Below, one piece after another: positions 17,572 through 26,666 of a stretch of 64,000 bases of DNA (position 1 is the first letter of the stretch; every line of letters starts with the position of its first letter). Source of the stretch: Faucicola osloensis_B (lineage in GTDB: Bacteria > Pseudomonadota > Gammaproteobacteria > Pseudomonadales > Moraxellaceae); assembly GCA_964211495.1 (NCBI GenBank), contig CAXORL010000003.1, positions 1 to 64,000 on the forward strand, given 5' to 3'. The notes under the pieces are model-generated. The model ran no database searches. It was not told the DNA's origin and saw only the letters and a list, made by a program, of their open reading frames with translations. Both the position numbers and the translations under genes were made by a program.

Positions 17572-19716
17572 ATGCAAACTATTTTATTTGTGCCTACCAG
17601 TAGCGGCATTGGCTTGACCTCAGCTTGTTTGGGTTTTATCCGTGCACTTGATTATATCGGGCTAAAAGCCGGATTTTTAAAACCTTTTAGCCAAAATACC
17701 ACCGCCAATCATGAGAGTGATGACAGCTCAAGCGTGCTTGCAAAACATGCCTTCAACTTAAACCCGCCAACATCCATTGATCGTAGCCGCTTAGAGCGCG
17801 TGATTGGGGATGGTCAGTTAGATGACTTGATGGAAGAAGTGGTTGCCAAGCACCAAGCATTGGCTGAGCAATATGACGTTATCGTCTGTGAAGGTCTGGC
17901 TGCCGACAATGATTCAAGTTATGCGGAATTGGTGAATTTAGCCATCGTCAACGCGCTAGATGCCAAAGTCATTTTGGTCAGTAGTGGCGATATTGCAAAC
18001 CCTGATAGTTTGGTAGACAAGCTAGATATTTTTGCCCGTGATTTTGGCGGTATGGCAAGCGAGCGCACGTTAGGCACGATTTTGATGCGCGTCAAAAACG
18101 TGGACAACCACTATGATGAAGCACCCGTCGCGCCGGGTAAAGCCAAAGTTGATTTGGCAGCTGAGCAGTTACAGGCGATTAAATCCCACTCCCCTTATTT
18201 TGACTCCGATAAATTTCGCTTGATTGGCGTGGTGCCTTTTAGCAATACCTTAAGTGTCCCCCGTACCTGGGACGTGGCTCGTGAGCTTGATGCCAAATGG
18301 CTCAATGAAGGTGACGCCAAAAACCGCCGTGTGCTTAATACTTTACTAGTTGCGCGTACTGTTGCCAATATTGAAGATTCTTTCACCCGTGGCAACTTAC
18401 TGGTGACGGCAGGCGACCGTGATGATTTGATTTTGGCGACTGCGCTTAGTACCATGAATGGTGTACCGCTAGCAGGTCTTATTCTGACAGGCGGCATCAT
18501 GCCAAACCAAAAAATTATCAATCTGTGTCGCTCCGCACTAAAAACGGGGATTCCTGTGATGCTGGTTGACACAGACAGCTTTGATACCGTCACCAAACTT
18601 AACCACATCAGCCATGAAATCCCCGCCGATGATACCACGCGCGCTTGTGAAGTCACCGATTTTGTCGCCGCGCATTTGGATTTGGACTGGATCAAAACCA
18701 CTTTCAGTCAAGGTAACAATAACCGCAAACTCTCGCCTTCGGCTTTTCGTCATACCTTGGTCAAAAAAGCCCAAGCTGCCAAAAAAACCATCGTACTCCC
18801 TGAAGGCGCTGAGCCACGTACCGTTGAAGCGGCGGTCATCTGTCAGACTCGTGGTATTGCCCATTGTATTTTACTTGCCAAACGCAGTGAAGTCGAAGAG
18901 GTTGCCAAGAACTTGGGGCTCACCCTACCTGAAGGCCTGCAGATTCTTGACCCAGAAAGCTTGATTGACAAGTACGTCAAACCCATGGTTGAGCGCCGTA
19001 AAGGCAAACTCGATGAACTGCAAGCCCATGAACAGCTCAAAGACACCGTCGTACTGGGTACGATGATGCTGTACTTGGGTGAAGTCGATGGTCTGGTATC
19101 TGGCGCCGTGCATACCACCGCCAATACCGTCCGCCCGGCGTTTCAGTTAATTAAGACAGCGCCGCAGTACTCGCTGGTATCGTCGATTTTCTTTATGCTA
19201 CTGCCTGAGCAAGTGGTGGTATATGGTGACTGTGCCATCAACCCAGACCCTACCGCAGAGCAGCTGGCTGAAATCGCCCTGCAATCTGCCCAATCTGCCA
19301 AAGCGTTTGGTATCGAACCCAAAGTTGCCATGATTAGTTACTCGACAGGGTCATCAGGTGAAGGCGCAGACGTGGATAAAGTGCGTCAAGCCACCGAAAT
19401 CGCCAAAGCCAAAGCGCCTGATTTGCTCATTGATGGTCCGTTACAATATGACGCTGCCAGTGTCGCAAGCGTGGCAAAGTCCAAAGCGCCAAACTCGCTG
19501 GTGGCAGGTCAAGCCAATGTGTTTATCTTCCCAGATTTGAACACTGGCAATACCACCTATAAAGCGGTGCAGCGCTCTGCCAACGTGGTGAGCGTCGGTC
19601 CTATGCTGCAAGGTCTCAACAAGCCTGTGAATGACTTGTCGCGTGGCGCCTTGGTTGAAGATATTGTCTATACCATTGCGCTCACAGCGGTTCAAGCCGA
19701 TAGCGGTGAGTTTTAA
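17572..19716 (+). CDS. pta: Phosphate acetyltransferase (long, multidomain form)
   Basis: 714 residues: an N-terminal BioD-like P-loop-type domain (MQTILFVPTSSGIGLTSACLGFI), a central DRTGG domain (about 215-330) and a C-terminal PTA/PTB catalytic domain (about 390-710, with VLPEGAEPRTVEAA, SGAVHTTANTVRPA and MISYSTGSSGEGADVDKV). It converts acetyl-CoA plus phosphate to acetyl phosphate. The three-domain architecture equals the E. coli enzyme, in which the N-terminal part is regulatory. It follows ackA and ends in a strong terminator. Confidence 0.96.
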   Translation: MQTILFVPTSSGIGLTSACLGFIRALDYIGLKAGFLKPFSQNTTANHESDDSSSVLAKHAFNLNPPTSIDRSRLERVIGDGQLDDLMEEVVAKHQALAEQYDVIVCEGLAADNDSSYAELVNLAIVNALDAKVILVSSGDIANPDSLVDKLDIFARDFGGMASERTLGTILMRVKNVDNHYDEAPVAPGKAKVDLAAEQLQAIKSHSPYFDSDKFRLIGVVPFSNTLSVPRTWDVARELDAKWLNEGDAKNRRVLNTLLVARTVANIEDSFTRGNLLVTAGDRDDLILATALSTMNGVPLAGLILTGGIMPNQKIINLCRSALKTGIPVMLVDTDSFDTVTKLNHISHEIPADDTTRACEVTDFVAAHLDLDWIKTTFSQGNNNRKLSPSAFRHTLVKKAQAAKKTIVLPEGAEPRTVEAAVICQTRGIAHCILLAKRSEVEEVAKNLGLTLPEGLQILDPESLIDKYVKPMVERRKGKLDELQAHEQLKDTVVLGTMMLYLGEVDGLVSGAVHTTANTVRPAFQLIKTAPQYSLVSSIFFMLLPEQVVVYGDCAINPDPTAEQLAEIALQSAQSAKAFGIEPKVAMISYSTGSSGEGADVDKVRQATEIAKAKAPDLLIDGPLQYDAASVASVAKSKAPNSLVAGQANVFIFPDLNTGNTTYKAVQRSANVVSVGPMLQGLNKPVNDLSRGALVEDIVYTIALTAVQADSGEF

Positions 19717-19732
19717 GCGTTTATGTTTAAAA

Positions 19733-19758
19733 AAAGGTGAGTGTGAGACTCACCTTTT
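19733..19758 (+). terminator. Terminator of pta
   Basis: AAGGTGAGT and ACTCACCTT pair around a 5-base loop, followed by a T run, 17 bases after the pta stop. Confidence 0.85.
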
Positions 19759-20002
19759 TGTTGTCTATCACCATTGCCTGTCACAAAAAATATCAGCTTA
19801 AATGCTAGGCTACTGTTCCACCACTAGGCTAGTGTGCCACAATCTGTTATCCCCAAAAATTGCTTTATGGTAAAATTCTGCACAAAGTGATTTTTGTGCG
19901 CAATGTACCAACCGATGAACCACCAAACCAACCGTAAGATGCTGCAGTGATGATGAAGGATTTTAGTTTTCTTTACCCTAAACTTGTATTGGGCTTGTGG
20001 TT

Positions 20003-20755
20003 ATGACAATGCCTCGCTGTATTCGTGTCTGGTTGGGTGGCTCATTTGATCCGGTACATTTGGCGCATTTACAGATGATTACGCATGTGTACCATGAGCT
20101 CATGCGCGCTTTCCCCAACATTGATATCATCGCCAAATTATTGCCTACCGCAGGTTCGCCCTTAAAAACCCAGCCAACCTCCAACCAGCAGCGCCTTGAG
20201 ATGCTTTCGCTTGCGATTGACGATGTGCCTTTTTTGTCGATTGATGAGACTGAGCTGCAGTGTCAGCCGCCTGTGTATAGCTTTCATACCTTGAGTGAGT
20301 TTAAACAGCGTTACCCCAATGACCTACTGATTTTTGTCCTTGGACAAGACAGTGTTGAACAACTCGATAAATGGTATCGCGGTTTTGAGCTGCTTTCGCT
20401 GACCAATCTATGGGTGCTACCCCGTCCCGCCTTGGGCAGCCTTAGCCCCACTTTAAGCCAGAATTTGAAACAAAATTTAAATCAAAATGCTTTAGCAACT
20501 ATAGATAAAACCCCTAGTATAAATATTGATACTCGGTTAGTGCCTTTTATCATTCATTCGCCAGAAGACTTGATAAATCAAACCACTAACCATATTTATC
20601 TTGATAAGTTTGTCGTGCCCGATATCGCCAGTCGCGATATCAGAGCTTGGCTATACAGCATAGAAGCTCGGCAACGACAGCAAGCGCGGCTAAGTTTACC
20701 GAGTCAAGTTTATCGGTATATTGTTGAGCATCAGTTATATGCCCCAGATGTTTAG
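20003..20755 (+). CDS. nadD: Nicotinate-nucleotide adenylyltransferase
   Basis: About 250 residues. The nucleotidyltransferase signature GGSFDPVHLAHL is near the N-terminus; FVLGQDSVEQLDKWYR and the C-terminal ASRDIRAWL (the family's ISSTxIR position) support NadD, which makes deamido-NAD from nicotinate mononucleotide. Length is above the usual 215 because of a polar insert near residues 145-175 (Asn/Gln/Leu-rich). GTG 19997, ATG 20003 and ATG 20009 are close alternative starts with no clear Shine-Dalgarno sequence. RsfS follows, the common nadD-rsfS pairing. Confidence 0.92.
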   Translation: MTMPRCIRVWLGGSFDPVHLAHLQMITHVYHELMRAFPNIDIIAKLLPTAGSPLKTQPTSNQQRLEMLSLAIDDVPFLSIDETELQCQPPVYSFHTLSEFKQRYPNDLLIFVLGQDSVEQLDKWYRGFELLSLTNLWVLPRPALGSLSPTLSQNLKQNLNQNALATIDKTPSINIDTRLVPFIIHSPEDLINQTTNHIYLDKFVVPDIASRDIRAWLYSIEARQRQQARLSLPSQVYRYIVEHQLYAPDV

Positions 20756-20870
20756 CCTGATATTGATTTACATTTTTTGATAACCTGTGCGTTAGATTTT
20801 TGTTAAAATAGCGCACTTTTTTTAGGATTGTCATGATCCTATTTTAAGCTACCCTTATCACCCAATCATT

Positions 20871-20903
20871 ATGACCCAATCCATGGAATCCACGCATTTA
20901 TGA
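20871..20903 (+). CDS. Possible 10-codon leader ORF coupled to rsfS
   Basis: ATG at 20871 opens a frame encoding MTQSMESTHL whose TGA stop overlaps the rsfS ATG (ATGA at 20900-20903). No Shine-Dalgarno sequence is clear. It may be a translationally coupling leader or chance. Confidence 0.25.
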   Translation: MTQSMESTHL

Positions 20904-21301
20904 CCGATACCCAATTTTCTAGTTTAGTCAATCAACACCCTGCCCACCAACAGTTAACCATCTGCCTTGACATCGTTCAAGATGCCTTGGATGATCTAAA
21001 AGCCAAAAACATTACCGTACTCGATGTTGCTGATATGACTGAAGTCATGGAGCGTATCGTGATTGCCGAAGGGACATCTACCCGCCACCTTAAAGCGGTT
21101 GCCGACCATGTCGCGATGAAAGCGAAGCAAGCAGGCTTTAATCCGATTGGTGTGGAAGGTCAAGGCACCAGTGATTGGACCTTGATTGATTTGGGCGCTG
21201 TGGTGGTGCATGTAATGATGCCACAAGCCCGCACGTTTTATGACCTAGAAGGCTTATGGCAAGGTCAAGCGCAGCGCGAGCGTATGGAAAAAACGGCGTA
21301 G
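20900..21301 (+). CDS. rsfS: Ribosomal silencing factor RsfS
   Basis: 133 residues of the RsfS/Iojap (DUF143) family: DLKAKNITVLDVADMTEVMERIVIAEGTSTRHL, then EGQGTSDWTLIDLGAVVVHVM and the C-terminal FYDLEGLW. RsfS binds ribosomal protein uL14 and blocks subunit joining during starvation. It follows nadD after 144 bases and is the last gene before a convergent terminator. Confidence 0.95.
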   Translation: MTDTQFSSLVNQHPAHQQLTICLDIVQDALDDLKAKNITVLDVADMTEVMERIVIAEGTSTRHLKAVADHVAMKAKQAGFNPIGVEGQGTSDWTLIDLGAVVVHVMMPQARTFYDLEGLWQGQAQRERMEKTA

Positions 21302-21389
21302 TATAATAGTCTATAGCCTAGTTTAGACTACACTATTATATAAACTATGGCTATACAAGCTATGCGTTATGAACTAGACGCTACAACGC

Positions 21390-21418
21390 AATGGGTAAAC
21401 AAGTTTTACCCATTTTTT
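21390..21418. terminator. Bidirectional terminator between rsfS and efeU
   Basis: ATGGGTAAA and TTTACCCAT form a 9-bp stem with a 5-base loop, followed by TTTTTT. The next gene converges, so the hairpin may also serve the iron-uptake operon, although its minus-strand T tract is poor. Confidence 0.8.
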
Positions 21419-21445
21419 ATGCCGTTAATTGTCTTTGGCTAAAGG

Positions 21446-23242
21446 TTATGCCAATGCAGCCGTTTGCTGACGTTGATGGTTTTTCATCCAAAGATTGATG
21501 GCGATTATAATAATAACATAGCCGATTTGTGCCAAAAATGTCTGTAGCGTCGGGTAGAATCCCAACGATTCAATGGCGGGCAAGCGGCTCATGGCGGTCA
21601 TCGGCAGATACCCTGTCAATTGCAGCGCGTGCAAACTAACGCCTAAAATCTTAAAGCCCAGTAGGTAAATCACCCAAGTTAAGACTTTAAACAATTGTGG
21701 AATTGGTAATTTGACTGAGGTTTTTAGCATCACCCAAGCCACTGCCGCCAGTGCTACCAGCGCCAAACCAATCCCGGTTAAAAAATTACTCATGCTGATA
21801 TTGGGTAATATACCGACATAAAACAATATGGTCTCTGCGCCTTCTCGAAACACGGATAAAAAGCTCAATCCAAATAACGACACAAAGCTACCGGCGGTCA
21901 TGGCTTGTCCCATATGACGCTTGATATAAGCGTTCCAGGATTGGACGGATGATTTGCTATGTAGCCACGCGCCGATGCCAATCATCATAATGACCGCAAC
22001 GATGCCGATGACCCCTTCAAACATCTCACGATTGGCGGCAGAAGTCACTGCAGGGAATAATAGCTGTAATGCCATCGCGCCTGCGATACTGGCAAGTAAG
22101 CCAAAAGCCACGCCAGCATACACCCATTTTTTGGCTTTGACTTGTTTGGCAGCGGTTAAAGCCGATAACAGCGAGATGACAATCAATAAGGCTTCCAACC
22201 CTTCTCGAAGCAAAATCAGCATCGAGTCAACCGCCGTATATTGGGCTGTTGGATTGATTGCCGCCAATTCATTGATAATCGATTGCAGTGTTTGCTGCTG
22301 TTTTGGGTCTTGCCCCTTCGCCATCGCTAGCGGAATTTGACTTTCCACCCGATTATATAAACTGGGGTTACGGGTACTGACATCGCCTTCAACCATTGGC
22401 CATATACTAATAAACTCGCCTAACTTGGCTTGACCAGTCGCTGCGTCGTTTGTTTTAAACGCTTGTAAACCATCGCGCAGTAGCTGGATACTATCTGCCA
22501 GAGTGACGGTTTGTGTGGTTTGTACAGTGGCTACGTCACCTTTGTTATAACTGTCGATGGCATCTTTTAGCGCAGCAGATTGGGTTTTGATTTGCGCCAT
22601 ATTGATGGGTTGGGTTTCAATCGCCACTCGCATCAGCGCCATGGATGTTTCGATTTTGCCGTAATGCCCCATACTGGTATTGCGCACGACACGCTCATTA
22701 CCTAGCCAAACTGCATTAAACTGGTTGTAAGCCGCCCGTAATGCTTCGACATCTGTCGCTGCTGCACGTTGTATGACTTGATTAAGATTGTCATACGCAG
22801 GTACCATTTTTTTGGCAAACTCTTTTTGCTTCGCGCTGTAATCTACAGGATTTTGTTCTTTTTCAAAAGCATATAACGCATTTGATACGGCTGATAAATT
22901 GGCTTCTGTGGGACTGCTAATGGCTTGCCCAATCGCTTGGCTTGTCTGTTGCCCAAGCGTGGAATTTTTTGCCGTTGCATCTATGGCATCAAAGGCTGTT
23001 TGAATTTGCGCGAGGGTGTCCTTGGCTTTCGGGGTATCATTGGCTTTAATTGCCGCCATCGCGTCTGATAGGTTGATAAAAATAGGGCTTAAATTCAGCT
23101 TTTTGCTGGTTGGTTGATTGGCTTGCGTCGCTATCTGCGCACTTGCAAGCGTTGGTTGCTGCGCTTGTAAGCCTTGACTGGTGATGAGCAGCGAACTTGC
23201 TAGGCTAAAACTTAGCAAGGTTTTTTGGGTGATATTTATCAT
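21446..23242 (-). CDS. efeU: FTR1-family high-affinity iron permease, EfeU-type, with N-terminal periplasmic domain
   Basis: 598 residues. A signal peptide (LLSFSLASSLLITSQGLQA) leads into a long helical Ala/Gln/Asn-rich region (about 30-340) expected in the periplasm. The C-terminal part has about seven membrane helices with two REGxE ferric-iron motifs, REGLEALLIV and REGAETILFY, diagnostic of FTR1/EfeU permeases. The long N-terminal region makes it larger than the E. coli permease (about 276 residues) and recalls FTR1 proteins with a fused soluble domain. It is the last gene of the operon efeO/M-efeB-efeU, probably Fur-controlled. Confidence 0.9.
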   Translation of the reverse strand: MINITQKTLLSFSLASSLLITSQGLQAQQPTLASAQIATQANQPTSKKLNLSPIFINLSDAMAAIKANDTPKAKDTLAQIQTAFDAIDATAKNSTLGQQTSQAIGQAISSPTEANLSAVSNALYAFEKEQNPVDYSAKQKEFAKKMVPAYDNLNQVIQRAAATDVEALRAAYNQFNAVWLGNERVVRNTSMGHYGKIETSMALMRVAIETQPINMAQIKTQSAALKDAIDSYNKGDVATVQTTQTVTLADSIQLLRDGLQAFKTNDAATGQAKLGEFISIWPMVEGDVSTRNPSLYNRVESQIPLAMAKGQDPKQQQTLQSIINELAAINPTAQYTAVDSMLILLREGLEALLIVISLLSALTAAKQVKAKKWVYAGVAFGLLASIAGAMALQLLFPAVTSAANREMFEGVIGIVAVIMMIGIGAWLHSKSSVQSWNAYIKRHMGQAMTAGSFVSLFGLSFLSVFREGAETILFYVGILPNISMSNFLTGIGLALVALAAVAWVMLKTSVKLPIPQLFKVLTWVIYLLGFKILGVSLHALQLTGYLPMTAMSRLPAIESLGFYPTLQTFLAQIGYVIIIIAINLWMKNHQRQQTAALA

Positions 23243-23321
23243 GAGTAACTTTTTAACCGTCTATTTTTAAGCGTGTGTTTTGAACCGTCTATTTTTAACT
23301 GATGCAAATTGCATTTGAACC

Positions 23322-24662
23322 TTAAGCTTCAAGTAATGCTTGTCCAATATAGCCACCTTGCGGGATACCACCGAAGCAAGCAAATAGCCCACTGCCAATA
23401 TGGGTGGTGTATTCATTCATTTTATCAAGACGACCTAGGGCATTTTGGATGATGATAAATTGCTCGGGCGATTTTTGAAATGAAATAAACAGCAGCCCCG
23501 AATCAAACTGCCCCGTGGCTGGGTTAATGCCGCTACTGTAAGAATACGAACGGCGTAGCATTTCCACGCCTGTGCGTTTTGCCAGTCCCATGTGGGAAAT
23601 TTCAGGTATCACTGCCTTCCCCTGCGCGTCTTTGGCGTGCACATCAAAGGTGTCAAATTCGCCTTTTTGTCCAATCGCCGCGCCGCTATCACGATGTCGA
23701 CCAAAGGTGTCTTCTTGACCTTTAAGCGAGGTGCGATCCCAAGTTTCAAGATGCATTTGAATGACGCGAGTGACCAAATAAGTGCCGCCTTTCATCCAAT
23801 CAGGCGCGTCCGCCCATAAGTTTTTGTCCGCAGCTTTGATGGTGCTTTGGTTGGCAGTGCCGTCTTTAAAACCGAATAAATTACGGGGCGTATGGTTGCC
23901 GGTATCAAACCCAACAAAACCTGACTGACTCCAACGCATGGTGATATTAGAACGCGCTTGGCGAACCAGTTGCCGTACCGCGTGGAACGCCACTTGGGCA
24001 TCTTCGGCGCAGGCTTGAATACAGATATCACCCCCCGTCAAATTTTCTCGTAATTGATCGCGCGGGAACTTGGGCAAGTCTTGGAATTCTTTGGGCTGCT
24101 TATGGGTAAGTCCCATTTTTTTTAGAAAACTTGGGCTAATACCAAAGGTCAACGTCAATCCGTACGCGCCCATGCTATCTGCTTCGCCTGTGTCGGTCGG
24201 GGGCACAAACGGGTTTTTTTCATATGCTTTGATGTTTTTACCTTGCGTCAAATTGGCCGCATAGGCTGTCCAGTCTTTAAACATCTGTTTAACATCGTCG
24301 AGCTTGTCGGTATGTAAATCCATCACCAAAAAATAGATATTACGCTGTGACGGCGTGGTAATGCCTGCTTGGTGTTCGCCATAAAAATCATATTTGACAT
24401 CCGCAAAACTATTTTTGGTAGTATTGGCATCACTACCGGCATGTTTAGGATTTTCGTTTTTATCGCTATCTTTGGACTGATTGCCATCCAAAACTTGCAA
24501 GTTAGGTAAGTTTTCGCTTGGTTTTTGCTGACAGGCTGATACAGCTAAACCTGCGCCTGCCACACTGAGCGCACCAAATTGGCGTAAAAAACTGCGACGA
24601 TTTGACATTTTTAGTCCTAATCCTGTTTCTTGCGCTTGATTATCTAATTTACTATGTTTCAT
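23322..24662 (-). CDS. efeB: Dye-decolourising-type heme peroxidase EfeB, Tat-exported
   Basis: 446 residues. A twin-arginine signal (SNRRSFLRQFG, then AGAGLAVSAC) is followed by a Dyp peroxidase domain: GFKDGTANQ corresponds to the GxxDG motif with the distal Asp, and the C-terminal half has conserved Arg/His segments (RSYSYSSG). EfeB is a periplasmic partner of the EfeU iron permease with heme peroxidase or deferrochelatase activity. A second start at 24608 with AGGA six bases upstream gives MSNRRSF and is equally plausible. A Cys in SACQQK may make it a lipoprotein, which would be unusual for EfeB. It lies between the other two efe genes. Confidence 0.92.
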   Translation of the reverse strand: MKHSKLDNQAQETGLGLKMSNRRSFLRQFGALSVAGAGLAVSACQQKPSENLPNLQVLDGNQSKDSDKNENPKHAGSDANTTKNSFADVKYDFYGEHQAGITTPSQRNIYFLVMDLHTDKLDDVKQMFKDWTAYAANLTQGKNIKAYEKNPFVPPTDTGEADSMGAYGLTLTFGISPSFLKKMGLTHKQPKEFQDLPKFPRDQLRENLTGGDICIQACAEDAQVAFHAVRQLVRQARSNITMRWSQSGFVGFDTGNHTPRNLFGFKDGTANQSTIKAADKNLWADAPDWMKGGTYLVTRVIQMHLETWDRTSLKGQEDTFGRHRDSGAAIGQKGEFDTFDVHAKDAQGKAVIPEISHMGLAKRTGVEMLRRSYSYSSGINPATGQFDSGLLFISFQKSPEQFIIIQNALGRLDKMNEYTTHIGSGLFACFGGIPQGGYIGQALLEA

Positions 24663-24740
24663 GCTGCCCCTAACTTGCTACTTACCTTTTTATTCAATCC
24701 TAAAACTGTAAAGTGAAGCAATTTTTGCTTCACCTTTCAC

Positions 24741-25643
24741 TTATTGCAATACAATGCCCATCTGCGCTAAGGGTTCGCCGAGTTTATTCACCGCTTCGGC
24801 TAGCGCCTTAGTATCTGCAGGGGTTAACTCTTTATAGGATTTATAGTCTTGTTGCCCGACTTGGTGTTTGGCAAGTAGTTGGTTGACTGCACCAAATTTT
24901 TGCTCAAGCTCAGTGACTAAAGCTGGGTTTTTGGCTTGGATTTTTGGTTTTAAAATGGCAAATATTTTCTCGGCACCTTCAATATTGGCTTTAAAATCAT
25001 ACAAGTCTGTATGCGAGAAAATTTCTTCTTCGCCAGTGATTTTGCTTGTTGATACTTCATTGAGCAAATCTACTGAACCTTGTACCATCAAGTCGCCTGT
25101 CACCTCTGCCGTTGGAATTTTGGCGTGCAATTCTTTGACATCCGCAATCAACTGTTTACCCAGTTTTTCGGTGCCTTTGGTGGTATTTTGTGTCCACAAG
25201 ATTTTTTCAATCGCATGGAAGCCTGTCCATACTTCATTGGGCTCAAGGTCGGCTTCACGGTTGTCGATACGCGGGTCAAGGTCGCCAAAACTTTCAGCAA
25301 TCGGCTCTGAGCGCTCAAAATACATGCGCGCTTTTGGGTATAATGCCTTCGCCTCTTCTAATTTACCCGCTTCGAGCAGTGCGACAAATTTTTGAGTATC
25401 GGTGAGCAAGCTATCAATTTGGGTTTGTACCCAAGCTTTGTATTCCGCCGTTTCTTTACTCATATCAACTGAGCTCTGCGCTGACGCTGTGACTGCAGAA
25501 GCGTTAGTCGTTGCAGGCGCTGTTGCGGCACTACTTGCAGCAGGTGCTACGTCGGTTTTTTGCTCGGTTTTTTGGCAAGCCGCCAACAGTAATGCAGATA
25601 TCGTCAGGGGTAATATTGATAAAGTAAAAGTACGGCTCAACAT
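24741..25643 (-). CDS. M75 (imelysin-like) iron-uptake lipoprotein, EfeO/EfeM-type
   Basis: 300 residues. A lipoprotein signal with lipobox LLAAC near residue 22 is followed by an Ala/Thr-rich linker and then an M75 peptidase-like domain with the GxHxxE motif (GFHAIEKILW). The N-terminal cupredoxin domain of classical EfeO is missing, so it resembles the shorter EfeM form. It would bind ferric or ferrous iron in the periplasm and pass it to EfeU. It is the first gene of the operon, about 60 bases from a Fur-type promoter. Confidence 0.88.
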   Translation of the reverse strand: MLSRTFTLSILPLTISALLLAACQKTEQKTDVAPAASSAATAPATTNASAVTASAQSSVDMSKETAEYKAWVQTQIDSLLTDTQKFVALLEAGKLEEAKALYPKARMYFERSEPIAESFGDLDPRIDNREADLEPNEVWTGFHAIEKILWTQNTTKGTEKLGKQLIADVKELHAKIPTAEVTGDLMVQGSVDLLNEVSTSKITGEEEIFSHTDLYDFKANIEGAEKIFAILKPKIQAKNPALVTELEQKFGAVNQLLAKHQVGQQDYKSYKELTPADTKALAEAVNKLGEPLAQMGIVLQ

Positions 25644-25701
25644 AAAACATCCTTAAAAGTAAACACGAATAAATAATAAAAAAAATAATGACAATTTGCG
25701 A

Positions 25702-25730
25702 ATTATAGTGTAAATGAGAATCGTTATCAA
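25702..25730 (-). promoter_or_regulatory. Sigma70 promoter of the efe iron-uptake operon
   Basis: On the minus strand TTGATA (25725-25730) and TATAAT (25702-25707) are separated by exactly 17 bases, a near-consensus sigma70 promoter about 60 bases before the first efe gene. Confidence 0.85.
25710..25728 (-). promoter_or_regulatory. Fur box overlapping the efe promoter spacer
   Basis: The minus-strand 19-mer GATAACGATTCTCATTTAC agrees with the consensus GATAATGATAATCATTATC at 14 of 19 positions by hand count. It covers the -35 to -10 spacer, where bound Fe-Fur would exclude RNA polymerase. Repression by iron is the expected outcome. Confidence 0.82.
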
Positions 25731-25767
25731 TATTTATTTTGCTTTGATTGTGCTTAGAAGTTTAAGC

Positions 25768-25804
25768 AAAAAAATACCCCGCACCAGCGAGGTAGCGAGG
25801 TATT
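25768..25804 (-). terminator. Terminator of the pst operon
   Basis: On the minus strand AATACCTCGC pairs with GCGGGGTATT (one G-T pair) around a 10-base loop and runs into seven T residues, about 45 bases past the pstB stop. Confidence 0.75.
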
Positions 25805-25849
25805 GTGATTGGCTATGACGCGCAGATAGCCTAATAACGAAAAAATAGC

Positions 25850-26605
25850 TTAGCCGAATTTACCCGTGATGTATTCTTCAGTTTCTTTACGGTCTGGGTT
25901 GGTGAACATTTTATCAGTATCCCCCATTTCCATCATTTCGCCCAAGTACATAAACGCGGTATAGTCAGACACCCGTGCCGCTTGCTGCATATTATGGGTG
26001 ACAATGGCGATGGTGTAATCATTTTTTAGGTCTGAAATCAAATCTTCAATTGAGCCTGTTGAGATGGGGTCAAGTGCCGATGTGGGTTCGTCTAGTAGCA
26101 ATACTTCAGGACGGGTTGCCACACCGCGAGCGATACATAGACGTTGCTGCTGACCACCCGACAATGACAGACCCGATGCTTTAAGTTTATCTTTGACTTC
26201 ATTCCACAGTGCCGATTTTTTGAGCGCCCATTCAACGCGCTCGTCTAGTTCAGCGCGGCTTAAGCTTTCGTATAGACGCACACCGAATGCCACGTTGTCA
26301 TAGATTGACATCGGAAATGGCGTTGGTTTTTGGAATACCATACCCACGCGAGCGCGCAGCAAGTTGACGTCCACGGATTTATCCAAGATGTTTTGTCCAT
26401 CTAGGTTGATTTCGCCCGTGGCACTCATGCCTGGGTATAGGTCATACATACGGTTGAAGGTACGCAGTAACGTTGATTTACCACAACCTGACGGTCCGAT
26501 AAACGCGGTAACTTTTTTATCAGCTATATCGATGTTGATATTTTTAAGGGCTAAAAATTTACCGTAATAAAACTCTAGATTACGAATTTGCATTTTTGCG
26601 GTCAT
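25850..26605 (-). CDS. pstB: Phosphate ABC transporter ATP-binding protein
   Basis: 251 residues with Walker A GPSGCGKST, the PstB-like RTFNRMYDLYPG segment, signature LSGGQQQRLCIARG and Walker B VLLLDEPTSALDP. It energises high-affinity phosphate uptake through PstCA. It is the last gene of pstSCAB; phoU, which often follows, is absent, and a terminator lies next. Confidence 0.97.
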   Translation of the reverse strand: MTAKMQIRNLEFYYGKFLALKNINIDIADKKVTAFIGPSGCGKSTLLRTFNRMYDLYPGMSATGEINLDGQNILDKSVDVNLLRARVGMVFQKPTPFPMSIYDNVAFGVRLYESLSRAELDERVEWALKKSALWNEVKDKLKASGLSLSGGQQQRLCIARGVATRPEVLLLDEPTSALDPISTGSIEDLISDLKNDYTIAIVTHNMQQAARVSDYTAFMYLGEMMEMGDTDKMFTNPDRKETEEYITGKFG

Positions 26606-26666
26606 GATGAATACCTTAATAAATTTTGTTTGATACTAGCAAATAGCTTTAATCTTCTATTGATCA

